From contig OY811972.1 in NCBI GenBank assembly GCA_963681505.1, forward strand, positions 15,315,610 to 15,379,609: 64,000 bases of DNA. Reading direction: 5' to 3'. Position numbers and translations under genes: made by a program. The stretch is from Eunapius fragilis (taxonomy: Eukaryota > Porifera > Demospongiae > Spongillida > Spongillidae). This document shows, piece by piece, positions 1 to 11,727 of the stretch. Below the pieces are notes generated by a model. The model did not search any database, had not been told where the DNA came from, and saw only the letters and a list, made by a program, of their open reading frames with translations. Positions within the stretch are counted from its first letter, which is position 1; each line of letters begins with the position of its first letter.

Positions 1-430
1 GCAAGATGCAAATTTATGAAAGGTACTAAACTACATTACGATTTTACAAAGTAGAGTAGCTGTCAAGGGTGAACTCCCAGGCAGCTGCTAACATGACCTC
101 CTTCTTATTCATTACCCTTATCACATATATGCTTTGGAAGGCTTACTGACTCTACACTTCCCAACCCCTTCTGTATTTTGTACCTCTATATGTCCCAACC
201 CCCTCCTCCCCAGAAGGGTGGGGTCACAATAAGCTTCTCTAGCAAGCTGGGAGATATACCATATCCCTGTACATGTAAATAGAGACCTCACAAATCCACA
301 ATCAGATAAAGGTACATATACATATAGGCAGCTGGAACAGACAAATACACAACCACATATGTACATAGCTCCCGATACGAACAAACACTCAAAAAGTAAA
401 GGGCTCATTTTGCTAGGTCTGGCTTGACCC
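1..430. other. No gene recognised
   Basis: Short open frames occur on both strands, but none shows a domain, codon bias or splice structure. The stretch is plain AT-leaning intergenic or intronic DNA. Confidence 0.5.
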
Positions 431-439
431 TTTGCACTA

Positions 440-790
440 TTGTAATTGGAACACAGCTGACAAAAAAGAACCCTGTGGGTGTGGTGAGGAGTGTGTGAGG
501 AGTGTGTGAATTTTCGGCTATGTTCCTTAACCCCTCACACTCCTGGAAAATACACCACACCCACAGGGGTCCCTTTTTGTACACACTCCAGGAAAGTACT
601 CCACACTCAGAGGGTATTTTTAGTAGGTTATGATACTTAACCCCTCACACTTTATGGTGAACTTTCTGGTTATAGAACGGACTAAAAAGAGCCCTGTGGG
701 TGTGGTGAATTTTCCAGGATTGTGAGGGGTTACGTGTAACATAGCCGATAAAAAAGAGCCCTGTGGGTTTGGTGAACCTCTCCTACACTA
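440..790. repeat. Dispersed copies of a 25-bp module in both orientations
   Basis: A module reading AAAGAGCCCTGTGGGTGTGG or a close variant occurs near 470, 690 and 750 on the plus strand. It occurs inverted near 550. Between the copies are related stretches of the form 'cccctcacactcctgg'. The mixed direct and inverted layout suggests nested copies of a small non-autonomous element. No coding potential is seen. Confidence 0.55.
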
Positions 791-1039
791 AGCCCTTCAA
801 AGGGGAGGAGGGGATTGGGACATACACATACACTGTGCTTAAAGATGGAACTCACAACCAGAGCAACCTTGTTACTAGCCATTCACCATCCTTAAGAGAG
901 CACAGGTTCAGTATGATATTTGGGTGGTTAAAAATAAAAGTACATGTATCCACAATCAGATAAAGGCAGCTGGAACAGACAAAGACACAACCACATACGT
1001 ACATAGGCTTTGGATATGAACAAAACACCCCATAGCTGG

Positions 1040-1400
1040 GAGAGCATGTGTGTGTGAGTGTGTGTGTGTGTGTACAAACCACACCCAGGCATTACAATGA
1101 CCAGCGGCCCTTTCTGGGGTACAGGCCACACCCAGACATTAAAACGACTAGAGAATCATTCTTGCCCAGACCAATGCCTAGCATGCAGCTTGAGAGATTT
1201 AAACATTAACCCATTCTTGCCCAGGTAAAAGGCCACACCCACATGACACAACTGACTAGCAGCTAGAGATATTTAATCCATTCTTGCTCAGGGTACAGAT
1301 CAACCCAACAGGTTTCAGCTAAAAAGATTTATATACACCCTAGGAAAAAGAGCTGGGAGTGTGTGTGTGCGTGTGTGTGTGTGTGTGTGTGTATACACTG

Positions 1401-1434
<34 letters not shown>

Positions 1435-1730
1435 TCTTGCCCAGGGTACAGACCACAAGATGACACAACTGACTGGCGTCTAGAGATATTTAACTCCTTC
1501 TTGCTCAGGGCACAGACCAAATCAACCGGTTATATAAAGAGATTCTCCTAACATGCATCCAGGAAAAACAGCACACACACACACACCCCACACACACACA
1601 CACACACACATTCTTGCCCAGGGCACAGACCAACCCAACCGGTTACATAAAGAGATTCTCCTAATATACATCCCAGGAAAAAGAGCACACACACATACAC
1701 ACAAACCACACATGCACACACACACACACA

Positions 1731-1790
<60 letters not shown>

Positions 1791-2230
1791 TTCTTGCGTA
1801 GGGTACAGACCACGCCCAGATGACACAACTTTTTGTAAGTTCTCGGGTTGGGGGCGGAGGGGGGGGAGCTTATTCGTGGTACTTTACGGTAGTATTTTTT
1901 AAACTCCTTCTTGCCCAGGGCATAGTCTGCATAGACCAACCCAACCGGTTACATAAAGAGATTCTCCTAATACATCCTAGGAAAAAGTGCACACACACAT
2001 ATATACACACAAACACACACACACACACATACACACACACATACACACAAACACACACACAAACACACACACAAACACACACACACACACACACACAATA
2101 CACACATTTCTGCCCAGGCTATAGACCACACCCAGATGACATAAATGACTAGCGGCTAGAGATACAGACCAATCCAACCGGTTAATCTGCATCAGCTAAA
2201 GAAAAGAGATTCTTCCTAATATACACCCAG
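1040..2230. repeat. CA/TG microsatellites alternating with a ~60-bp module
   Basis: Long CA/TG tracts, the longest near 1680-1790 and 1990-2100, alternate with a recurring unique module. The module includes 'ttcttgcccaggg', 'accaacccaaccggtta' and 'aaagagattctcctaat', and recurs near 1210, 1270, 1440, 1510, 1610, 1910 and 2170. Apparent Cys-Val and His-Thr peptides here are translations of the dinucleotide repeat, not genes. Confidence 0.8.
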
Positions 2231-2723
2231 GAAAAAGATCTGGTCGTATGTGTGAATGTTCGTGTGCGCGCGCGTGGTGTACTTGTCATGCGCAACAGAC
2301 CGTTAACTTACGCAGTCGTAGAGAATAGGTTGATACACGCCGAGTGAATGTTCGTCGATTTAGGTACGCCGATGAAAGAAATTTTCAAACGTTTTGAACC
2401 AGACGCACATTACGAGCATTTAGAAAGCGACACGCTCCTCCCACTCACACACTCACAGCACCTATAACCAAGGATTATTAACCTGTAATTGTTAATAATC
2501 CTTGCTATAACTTGCTCCATAAGGACGCGCCCACCATTGGCATGTTATTAATCATTATTGGCTCAAAATAAGATTATTACGAAATTGGCAAAAGTAATTA
2601 ATTTTGTTGTTGATTCTTCTGCTCGCAAGATGAAAGTGAAAAATAAAAGAATGCATGATTTATATTTTGAAAAATAATCCTACTGCATTCATGTTTTAAA
2701 AAAATCAAACACTTTACATGAGT

Positions 2724-3716
2724 TTACAATGTACAGACGTCTATGGATGTCCGAAATTGCTGGACATGCAGGTTACCCAACAGATTTAGGTAGATACCGC
2801 TTAGTCTGTAGCAACACGAATCGCTCCCTATCCAAAACAAACTCCTGGTAATGTTCTGTCTTGCCAGCGCGTTTAGCAAGCCTTCGATGGTTGCTTTGTG
2901 TCCGAAATAGACCACCGCTGTAGCGTTGATGACTAATGGATCGACGAACAACGCGGCTGCGTCGTTGAAGTCCTTAAGGGTTGCATATGGAAAAGGGATT
3001 TCTATCCTCTTAGCTATGCATCGCAGCGTTGCATTTCGAATGCTCAACAATTTAATGAATTGTTCCATTCCGTCGCGACCGTACGTGTCTGGTGTATTAA
3101 TGGTGATGATGTAAGACCAGTTGAAATATTCCACCAGGTCAACCATAACTTTGGACTGGTAGTTATCCGGAGGAGGTATGCGAAGGAAGTATTCGTAGAG
3201 AGTTTTGTCGCTCAGTTCCGACGCTGTAGAGAAGGGGCCAACCTGAGGGATGCGAAACAGGCGCAAAAGGCTAGCCATGGCGATCGTTATCGTGCTCTGA
3301 GCCTCCCCGATTAACCCCGACATGCGATAAGCCGTTCGGTTATTGCCGATTGCGACGCTTCCAGTAATGAAATCGAGAGTTCTGTCGAGCGCGGTGTTGA
3401 CCAGGCGACAGGAGTCGCTAATATAGAACGCTAGCTTCACTCCTGGAGGAAGGATGCTAGGATCAGCGTTGATCTTGTTAACGGCGAACGCGATAGCCTC
3501 GGCCCGCTGTAGGTTTAGATCGTCCAAGAGCCCGCAACTTACGCCGTCGTTAGAGAAATGGATGGGCAGGACCACTCCGAGCAGGACGATGGAGTCGTTG
3601 GAGGTAGCCAGGGCTACGTCTTTGGTGTTGGTGTAGCCGTCCAAGATGCACTCAACGACCAGTACATGAGCGATCGAATGCAATAGGGCGAGGTAGTAGT
3701 AGTAATTTCGGTGCAT
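2724..3716 (-). CDS. Class C GPCR (mGluR-like) ligand-binding domain, partial
   Basis: This 330-residue frame starts at the methionine before a hydrophobic leader (residues 1-20, ending near VVECILDG); the frame is open further upstream to 3977. The product matches lobe 1 and part of lobe 2 of the Venus-flytrap domain of metabotropic-glutamate-type receptors. Diagnostic stretches are LQRAEAIAFAVNKINAD, LLRLFRIPQVGPFSTASELS, a following PPPDNYQ, an NWSYI motif and WIGSD. In mGluRs the ST/ELSD region and the Tyr after the NWSY segment contact glutamate. The similarity stops soon after WIGSD. I find no cysteine-rich or seven-helix segment in 1-2720. It is therefore either a first exon with the rest outside the window or an orphaned exon. 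A damaged inverted copy lies at 5544-6069. Function as a glutamate receptor is not shown. Confidence 0.75.
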   Translation of the reverse strand: MHRNYYYYLALLHSIAHVLVVECILDGYTNTKDVALATSNDSIVLLGVVLPIHFSNDGVSCGLLDDLNLQRAEAIAFAVNKINADPSILPPGVKLAFYISDSCRLVNTALDRTLDFITGSVAIGNNRTAYRMSGLIGEAQSTITIAMASLLRLFRIPQVGPFSTASELSDKTLYEYFLRIPPPDNYQSKVMVDLVEYFNWSYIITINTPDTYGRDGMEQFIKLLSIRNATLRCIAKRIEIPFPYATLKDFNDAAALFVDPLVINATAVVYFGHKATIEGLLNALARQNITRSLFWIGSDSCCYRLSGIYLNLLGNLHVQQFRTSIDVCTL

Positions 3717-4049
3717 TGTTATTGTAATAGTCATTTTGCAAAAATAAATATATCCTCTAACGAGGAAATTGGTGGTACCGTAGATTCTCAGTCTAAAGTA
3801 TCTATATGGTGGTACACAGGATTGATGGTGTTTATAAAATACACGGAAACAAGAGTGACACATTCTAATTGTTAGCACACTCGCATTATAAGGCCACTCC
3901 AAACAAATGTTTAGTTTCTGGTCCTCTATAATTATAGCATGCGGGCGGGCGGGTGATTGGGACTTTAAGGACTTCATTAACTGCCCACCACTGACATTGA
4001 TAGATGAGAGCTACCTTATTTTAGCAACAAATGGGTCATTCTTTGCACT

Positions 4050-4320
4050 GAAGAGCTGAAGGTTCTTCTTGAGAGTAATACAGTTTTGATGCCCCATCGT
4101 ATGCTAGTTGACTATGCCAAGGACAAGCATACGATGGGGCATCAAATATGTCTGGCCCCCACAGTGGAATAGCAGCACATTTTACTCAAGAAGAACCTGC
4201 AGCTCTTCCAGTACACTGCCTAGCACACTGCATTAATCTCTGCCTTTAGGACATAAGTTGGCAAAGCAAACAATCAATCCAATACGAGATGCTTTTGACT
4301 TGATTTTTGAACTGCATGGT
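4050..4320 (+). mobile_element. hAT-like (DUF4371-type) transposase remnant with palindrome
   Basis: A perfect 20-bp inverted repeat (TTTGATGCCCCATCGTATGC and its complement) closes a short loop at about 4085-4148. Pairing continues outward through 'aagagctgaaggttcttcttgag' and its partner near 4186-4210. Plus-strand translation across 4165-4245 gives LPVHCLAHCINLCL. After a frameshift comes IRDAFDLIFEL. Both are typical of hAT-superfamily transposases of the DUF4371/ZMYM1-like group. The frame is broken, so this is a fossil fragment folded back on itself. Confidence 0.55.
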
Positions 4321-4484
4321 GGGACTAATAAAGCTCTCACCAAAAAGCTTTTTAGGTTTTTAATATATTTGGCTGCATTCATATATCACAATATGGACCG
4401 CATTAAACTTGCTGTTAGCTAGATGCATGCATGTGATTGGCAACTTGATCATATATAATGTTGCTGGTATACTTTTAAAATACT

Positions 4485-4511
4485 CGGCCCCCCCCCCCCC
4501 CCCCCCCCCCT
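4485..4511. repeat. Poly(C) homopolymer
   Basis: An almost pure run of C about 26 nt long. It is one of many C/G homopolymers in this window. Confidence 0.9.
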
Positions 4512-5060
4512 CCCAATCTTTATTACGTTCCTACACCTCTGTAGACTAAACTAAGAACACGACAAGTTCATTTTTCCTTTTCAGTCAACAGTGGCATTGT
4601 TTTTGCTTGCATTTTTACATCATCATAGCCTTCCATTCCTATGTATATAGAGCCTACTTATACATCACCACCACCTTTTTCATAGAGAATGTTTTTATCT
4701 CTTGTACACACATGTACACCAGTGACAGTGGGGATTTATACTGCATACCTGTGTATGGAAACTCTGCTGACTTACTCTTGGATCAGTTTTCAGCTTCTGC
4801 ATGTCTTATTGATATGCATGGTGTTGGTGGTGGTGGTGCTTCTCTTGTTTACATACAGAAGAGACTATTGGAAGCTCAATCACTCATGCACAACATGCCT
4901 TGCCACACATAAGAATGCATTCAGTGCCAAAACCATGCAGCCAAATGATACTTCATCAACCTGTGATGACGAATACAAAGCAGTTGGCCATTAATAGATG
5001 ATTGAAAGTGACAATGATTGATCAAGGAAACCACACAGGCGCTAGGACTAGTGTGATCAG
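4512..5060. other. No gene recognised
   Basis: Two overlapping open frames of about 100 codons occur here but show no recognisable domain. A stretch near 4670-4700 ('ttcatagagaatgttttta') resembles the arm of the fold-back element at 5229-5507. Confidence 0.4.
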
Positions 5061-5190
5061 CAAGCTTTGTGTGTGTTTATACATGTGTGTGCGTGCGCTA
5101 GCGTGTGTGTGTGCATGTGTGTGTGCATGTGTGTGTGTTTGTGTGTGGGCATGTGTGTGTGTGTGTGTGTGTGTGCGTGCGTGCAGCGTT
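5060..5190. repeat. TG microsatellite
   Basis: An imperfect (TG)n tract interrupted by TGCG and CATG steps. It has no coding meaning. Confidence 0.9.
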
Positions 5191-5228
5191 TGATTTCAAA
5201 GCAAACCAGATTACACAAGTAGATAAAA

Positions 5229-5507
5229 ACATTCTCTATGAGGAAGTTGGTGGTCTATATAGGATTTGAAGTCATTGGTGGTGTAAACAGTAAGAAAACA
5301 ATGTCTTATCAGAAGGGAAAATGTTATAGTCCTATATATTAAGCACATTTCTATATATAGGGTATGTGTTGTTTGTGCATGTATACTATAACAGGACTAT
5401 AACATTTTCCTATCTGATAAGACCTTGTTTCCTTGCTTTTTACACCACCAATGCACGGACTTCAAATCCTAGCTAGCTATATACCACCAACTTTCTCATA
5501 GAGAATA
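5229..5507. mobile_element. Fold-back element, ~110-bp inverted arms
   Basis: The left arm (about 5229-5340) and the reverse complement of 5390-5507 align along almost their whole length. Shared blocks include 'attctctatgag', 'agttggtggt', 'aggatttgaagt', 'attggtggtgtaaa', 'tcttatcag' and 'aaaatgttatagtcct'. The loop is about 50 bp. There is no ORF inside. The arm also resembles the 5' flank of the minus-strand receptor exon (about 3740-3830). The hairpin may therefore come from duplicated receptor upstream sequence rather than a classical MITE. Confidence 0.75.
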
Positions 5508-5543
5508 TATGTTTATATATATAAAATACTTGATACATTAAAA

Positions 5544-6069
5544 ATGCAACGAAATTACCACTACCTCGCCCTATTGTATTCGATCGCTCATGTACAGGTC
5601 GTTGAGTGCATCCTGGACGGCTACACCAACACCAAAGACGTCGCCCTGGCTACCTCCAACGACTCCATCGTCCTGCTCAGAGGGTCCTACCCATCCATCC
5701 CTTTAAACGACGGCGGAAGTTGCGGGTTCTTAGTCGATCTAAACCTACAGCGGACCGAGGATATCGCGTTCGCAGTTAACAAGATCAACGCAGATCCCGA
5801 CATCCTTCCTCCAGGAGTGAAGCTAGCGTTCTATATTAGTGACCCTCTTGCCTCCTGGTCAACACCGCGCTCGACAGAACTCTCGATCTCATTACTGAAA
5901 GCGTCGCAATCGGCAATAATCGAACGGCTTACTGCGTGTCAGGGATAGTCGGGGAGGCTCAGAGCACGATATCGATCGCCATGGCTAGCCTTTTGCGCCT
6001 CTTCCGAATCCCTCAGATCAGCCCCTTCTCGACAGCGTCGGAGCTGAGCGACAAAACGCTCTACGAATA
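5544..6069 (+). pseudogene. Class C GPCR ligand-binding domain pseudogene
   Basis: This is an inverted, diverged copy of the receptor exon at 2724-3716. It opens with the same signal-peptide-like start (MQRNYHYLALLYSIAHVQVV) and the same VNKINAD and PPGVKLAFYISD blocks. Just after FYISD an indel changes frame, giving an unrelated peptide that stops at 5948. The original frame resumes as GEAQSTISIAMASLLRLF and ends at a premature TAA after DKTLYE (6067-6069), where the intact copy reads DKTLYEYFLRI. It lacks lobe 2 and everything downstream. It cannot encode a full receptor. Confidence 0.8.
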
Positions 6070-6830
6070 AATCCTCCGCATGCATTGTGTATGTCCATGC
6101 ATGCGTGTAGCCCTACCAGACTGATGCAATTCAAAACAAACCATTATAGCGGTCTGGGACGAGAGAAGAGCGGGCTCAGCTAAGGGCACGTGCTCTCGTT
6201 TATTTGTTATGTTGTCACTGAAGTTCACGTGACTACGTCAGTCGCGAAGAAAATTTAAATGGTGATCCAATCGTTGAAAAATTACTGGAACCAAAACTAA
6301 AGATTCAGTAATAACTACACAAACTCAAAATAAATACTAGATTGTTGTGAGGATAGTATCCAATCGTCACATTTTTGATATCTAGTAAAGCCTAAGAATT
6401 ACAAGATATTGAATACAAGGTTGTGAATTTGTCATTTTCTATAGAGCTCTATGGGAAAGTACAAATTGCCTCCAACTAAAATTTTCAATACAAAGGGGAC
6501 AATTTTTAAATTGCTTAATAGTTATACTCAATACGAGTAAGTATAACGAATAGCACATGTTTAGTACACCCCTTTTTTCCTTAGAAAATATTAAGTGCTC
6601 ATAGTTTCTGTACATATTCTCTGCATATTCTTAACAAATATTCTTGAATATGCCATGAAAACAAATAAATGAATATTCAAACAAAAATCATATTTTATTT
6701 TCTTCTAACTTTCTCAAGAGACTTCATCCAATGGAAGAGCAGAAAATGAAAATTCGAAACTTTTGTAACTTTGGTGACCGCTCGTTTCTGGATATGTTCA
6801 GAAGAGCATCCCAGTAATTGAAAATGTAAA
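6070..6830. other. AT-rich stretch without a gene
   Basis: No coding frame, RNA gene or long repeat was recognised. Scattered AATATTC motifs near 6600-6680 form short inverted repeats. Confidence 0.5.
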
Positions 6831-6837
6831 GCCTCTT

Positions 6838-7774
6838 TTGCCACAATATCACACACCGGTGAGCTATGTGCATATCTCTGTGGTCTATAAGTATGGCCTT
6901 GTTGCTGCCGGTGTTAAACCTGCTGTGCTGCGAACCTTCTACAAAGATCTTTCAGGAGACAGCTCAGCTGCTTCCAATTTGGACGAAGCTGAAATTGATA
7001 GAAGAGTGCAGTTGATTTTGGATATGGTGCCTGAAGATTCATATACACTCATTGATCTAAGAGCTTTGAATTCTAGTAAGAACGAGCAAATTTTGATGTT
7101 TTCTGGGAATATTGTGCTCGAGTTCCTGAAGAATCTGTTGGTATTGCAGTTGTTATGATATCGAAGACACAGTGAGGTGGTACACCTAGCTTAAGCTATA
7201 TCTGTGAGGCAATGTCCGGAGGGAACACCAATACCATCCCTTGAGTGGGTAAGGCTACAATTTTGGCCAATATCAAAGCAATCTATGACTTCAATGCATT
7301 ATACTGGTTGTTTGAATGTTAAATAAATTGTCCAAAGACGTCAGTGGCGGAAACATCATGCTGATGATGTACATTATGTTGCTGCAATATTCCGTTATCA
7401 GCATGAATTTTCATGATTGGACGAACTTTGTCTGTGTGAACGACAAACACAAGATCAAAGTGGGACAGCCTGGTAATCCTCTTGCTGCTGCTGAATGTGG
7501 TATAGGCAGGTACTTGTACACAGTGGAGCAACGTTTGAAGTATATGGTCATGAATTCAGCTTTATACCGTCAGTTACCTTGCTTGTTGACTTACCTGAAG
7601 ATATTTCTGGATCATGCATGGTATCGTGGTCAAGTCAATGTGACTTTAAAAGAAGGTGCATTTGAGCCATCATCACCCCATCACCACAGTGCAGAACTAG
7701 CTAACTTCAAGCTCTGGTCTGGTGTGATCAAGGTCTCTAATGAGACCATTACCTTTCTCCGATGTAACACTTAG
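6838..7774 (+). pseudogene. Decayed ORF, probably mobile-element-derived
   Basis: Two in-line open segments (6838-7158 and 7316-7774), separated by frameshifts and stops, appear to be one broken protein. Recognisable pieces are EAEIDRRVQLILDMVPEDS, LEWVRLQFWP, HYTGCLNVK, DKHKIKVGQPGNPLAAAECG, WYRGQVNVTLKEGAFEPSS and a downstream SAELANF. I associate this motif order with an uncharacterised high-copy family in cnidarian and other marine invertebrate genomes, which is why I call it mobile-element-derived. That assignment is from memory of the family and no catalytic motif is visible. At least two frame breaks separate the blocks. Confidence 0.5.
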
Positions 7775-7779
7775 GTGGC

Positions 7780-9140
7780 ACGACGACAGAGGTCAAAGGA
7801 GATTGTGGCATATTACAACATCTCCCCTATGCCTGCAGGTCACAGCATGATGACCAAGAGGATCAAGGGAAGTATCGGGGGCAGAATGGGCGTATGAATC
7901 GACCAGAAGTGTCCAATCCCAGCCACCACTTTACGGTCATCTGGTACTCATTGGACTCGAGGCGCAAGCCCAAAACAGGTGAAGGGACCACTGATAGCCA
8001 ATGAGGAGCTGCCACTGACAGGAGACAAGCTCTGTTGGCGTGAGAGGAAGACTTCTACAAGGTGGAGAAAAGCTGGTCCTCGATCATTGCAGACAAAACC
8101 TTCTTGGTAGGAGTAGGGGGACGTCAGAGTGGAATTGACTGAGATGACATTGGGGAGTGAGACCTGGGAGTCAAATGCCACTACTGCCTGCTGAAGATGA
8201 ATACTGTCAGCACTGCCAAAGCCTGGGGACGATAGGGATGCAATGAAGGCAGCAGCAGCATGTACCAACACATAGCGAAGGCCTAATTTTCACTCCAAGC
8301 TGTCCCTGGCACCATGCCCCATTGGGAACTTCAATGGCTGTGCATAGTGCAAAGCATCGTTGGATCCTCCTCATTGAAAGATCTCAGAGCATCTGAGGCC
8401 AGGCTGGGTGGGGTGACCCTTGCTATCGGGACCATCCTGCAGAAGTTACCCACACATGCGCAACAAGGTAACTGCTACCTGGAGATCAACTGCAGCCACA
8501 TCCACCAGCCCAGACAGCAACTTCCTGGACTCTGCACGCTTACCACCAATAGACTTAGAACAGTGCAAGTAGTCACCGATTGGTGCACCAAGGATATCCA
8601 AGTTGGGCCTGGAGTGAGCACCTCACATCAGGTGGGAACGAGGTGTTGCCCTTTCTACTGATTAACTTTGCCAAGTTTTACATGGAGGCCCAGGGCTGGG
8701 CCCATCTCCTCAATCAAACGCAAGGGGGCGGCTACCAGCCAGGGCTCCATCATCTAGGTACCAGGCTTAAAGGAGGAGGTCAAAATGATTCATCATCAGC
8801 TTCCAAGCTTGCTACCAGCTTGTGAAGCACTAAGGCAAACAGCAAAGGACCCGAAGGGGGGGGGGGGGGGGGGGAGGGGGTCACCCTGCTGCACTCCGGA
8901 CTCAGAAGTGATCTGGCCAAGTGGGTGCAAAGCGGGGGTGGGAGCGGGGGGGGGGGGGGTGGGAGGACCCATAGCACCAAGATACCCATGGTATGAGCTT
9001 TGTGAAGAATGTAGAACATTCATGTGTTGTTATTATTATTAATTGAAAACATTTACATGCTTCTAACCTCGCAGTGTGTATATGTGTGTGATTGCTTACA
9101 CAATTGATCAAAATAGAGGGGAGTAAGCAACATGTTGATG

Positions 9141-9178
<38 letters not shown>

Positions 9179-10850
9179 CATGTTTGATAACAATGTATCA
9201 ACAATAACAAGAGGTGGTTGGGTATGTGCATGGGACACCTCTAGCCAAAATTGCCCTGGCACTCTGCCTCATGTGGCTGTGGCGACTGTACATGTTGGAT
9301 GTACATGTAACCTCATTTTGAGGCTGACACATGGCTGGGTGGCTAGTTAATTGGAAAGGGGTGAGATATATTGACAGCCTTCCCTATCCCCCAAACACTT
9401 CCACCAACCAAAGGGATGCATCTTGGTCTTTGGGATGAATGCCATTTCCTTTCTCAACTTGTGGGGAAAGGCATGACTTGTGGCAGACATAGCTATGCAG
9501 TCTCTGAGCTGGTTGTGTCTGGTTATTACATTACCCCCCCCCCCACAAAAAAAAAACTCCGAGGGCATGTGATGTCCCCTGGCATCCATGTTGTGATGAC
9601 AAAGTGGGCAGGGGTGCCATCAGGTGTCAAAGGAAGGCCAAGCCGCCACTTTAGGACAACCTGTGCTTCATCAGACATCAACTCGAGTCCTAACTTTGGA
9701 TGTGAAGGCTATGCTCTGAACACGACTGGTTCATGGTGATAGAGGGTGGGAAGGGTCAAATGTCAACTACAAGTACTTGCTGTTAGAAAAGTATCATCAG
9801 TGCTGAATCCAAGTGATCCCTCTCTTGCTGTTACACTCCCTGTTCCACAATAGAAGAAGACCACTGTGCATATGGGCTTGAGGTGCAGAGATAGCCCGCA
9901 ATCTGGCCTTTGTCACTGTAGTAGTGGCACCTAAAAATAAAAACAGATAATTGAAGTCAGCGTCTTCAGTGTCAAGTGGATAGTGTGTCCTTGCTAGAGG
10001 GAACATCAACTACATTTTCCACTGAGATGGTATCTGGCTGACTGACTGTGGCATTTATATATATGAAGTCGAACGTTCATTACTATTGTTAATTACGTAT
10101 GGGATAATTCACGCGAAAATGGCCCGTTACGTTCATACAGATGGCTGGCGTTAAAATGGCTATAGCTTCAGAACGCTCTCAGCTATCAACTTCCTATTTT
10201 CCATTTATAAGGATACAATATTTCAATATTTAATGTAGATCCCCAAAATGTAGATTGCTCGTGAAAGTTTTAGTAACCATTGGACGCTGTGTATGGGGAA
10301 TCCCGTGTGGACTGATAGAGGAGAGGGTACAATGTGAAGGAGAGGGAGATGATGGAGTGAGCATCTAATGGTGGGGAGGTGGAAGAGGGGAGTGTCCTTA
10401 GCTGGGGGGCATCCACTAGGGGCAGGGGTGCCCCAATGTGAAGGTGGGGGGTGTACTGGCAGAGGAGGGAGGTCCCACTGGGGGGGGATAATGGGGTGTC
10501 CTGATGTGGGTATCCACTGGTGGCTCTGGAGGACTGGAACATCCCAACATGCAGCACACATGATGGAGCATTCACTGGTGGCAGTAGGAATATCCCCCCA
10601 CGTGCAGACACCCCACCACCACATCAGGACATTGAAATGATTGCATTAATATATAACCCCACTGTAATGGGCGGCGGTTCATTTTTAAAATAGTCATGTA
10701 CAAGCGAAGGAGAAGCGAGCATGTTTCAACAATTTTCAATTACATATTCATAGCAAAATCACTGCTCATACAAACACCTATATGCCAATGTATGTATGCA
10801 CACCTTGCTATATTAGTACATATCAGCATCACTGTTCAAGTACAGAGCAT
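7780..10850. other. Non-coding stretch with homopolymer and TG tracts
   Basis: I found no supported gene in this 3-kb stretch. It contains poly(G) runs near 8858-8880 and 8945-8960 and a (TG)n tract at 9141-9175. A G-rich simple region with variants of 'ggtggggagg' lies at 10320-10520. Short open frames here look like chance. Part of 7780-8300 could be further decay of the element at 6838-7774. Confidence 0.45.
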
Positions 10851-10851
10851 C

Positions 10852-11727
10852 TCATCGGCTCAATACCGGTTTCCATTTCCTTTTCTTTTGAAGTTTTTTC
10901 GAGTTCTCTAGGCAATCCATCACTGATAAGTGAACAATAAGAGTCACACCTGAAGACAAACTCCATAGTGAGGTGAATAGCATAGCGATGCCAAGTGCTG
11001 TTTGATTATCTGTGCTGATAACCAGATCGTTTATGAGACCAGGTACTTGGAATATAAAGAACAATATTGGGAAAGCAACCAACGGAAGTAATTCTTTAAA
11101 AGCCTTCCAAAAGCTATCACCATCTGTAATTGGTTGGTACTTTAATTTCAGGCATAACTCTTTAACGATTATTATAACCATGACAACCATCGCAAGAGAC
11201 GCTACAACGAGGATAGCCATCGCTGGAACGTCCCAGAGAACTAGCCTTTCAATTAATTCAATGTTTTGGCCATTGTTATAAATGAAGCAATAACTGTGAA
11301 AGGGACTAACATTGTAAGAACTGGTTACCAGCGGGACGGAGGCTATCGGAGCGGGTACGAGTAGTGAGGTCACAACGTACAAAACTTCAAGCTTCTTCAG
11401 GTTCTTTTGGAGTGCTGCAAAGCAGAAGAGATGGAAAGACACCCACATCGTGAAGAGTAGTTTCGTCCATCTGGTGTACATACCAAACCATGCAATAGCG
11501 ACACACAGACGGTGATAGAATCCATCATAATTTACAAAAATCATTTGGAGAGTTTGAACGGTAGCAAAGGCTAACGCTGACAACACCTGGTATAGAGCCA
11601 GTCGATAGACGACCTTTGTGTGGAGTTTTAAGACGTATACCAAGATGGCTGCCAGGAGACACACGAGCACAGAGGCACCATTGATCATGGTGCACAGGAC
11701 ATCCACTTCCCAGACGGATCGATTCAT
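10852..11727 (-). CDS. Orphan seven-transmembrane receptor A
   Basis: This single-exon frame encodes 291 residues with seven hydrophobic segments at about 9-33, 38-62, 75-100, 112-135, 157-182, 208-232 and 240-265. A Cys at the start of helix 3 (RLCVAIAWF) and one in the second extracellular loop (YCFIYNN) could form the usual GPCR disulfide. It is clearly paralogous to 12809-13762, sharing LVCLLAAILV, LKLHTKVVYRLALYQVLSALA and KNLKKLE. The architecture recalls the cAMP-receptor/GPR157-like assemblage, but I cannot assign family or ligand. It ends in a basic tail (KKLQKKRKWKPVLSR). The N terminus is short and has no cleavable signal peptide, as is usual for such receptors. Confidence 0.75.
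   Translation of the reverse strand: MNRSVWEVDVLCTMINGASVLVCLLAAILVYVLKLHTKVVYRLALYQVLSALAFATVQTLQMIFVNYDGFYHRLCVAIAWFGMYTRWTKLLFTMWVSFHLFCFAALQKNLKKLEVLYVVTSLLVPAPIASVPLVTSSYNVSPFHSYCFIYNNGQNIELIERLVLWDVPAMAILVVASLAMVVMVIIIVKELCLKLKYQPITDGDSFWKAFKELLPLVAFPILFFIFQVPGLINDLVISTDNQTALGIAMLFTSLWSLSSGVTLIVHLSVMDCLENSKKLQKKRKWKPVLSR

Noticed and set aside
1522-2192. Cysteine-valine and histidine-threonine rich small proteins
   Set aside because: CA/TG dinucleotide repeats translated; no flanking unique coding sequence.
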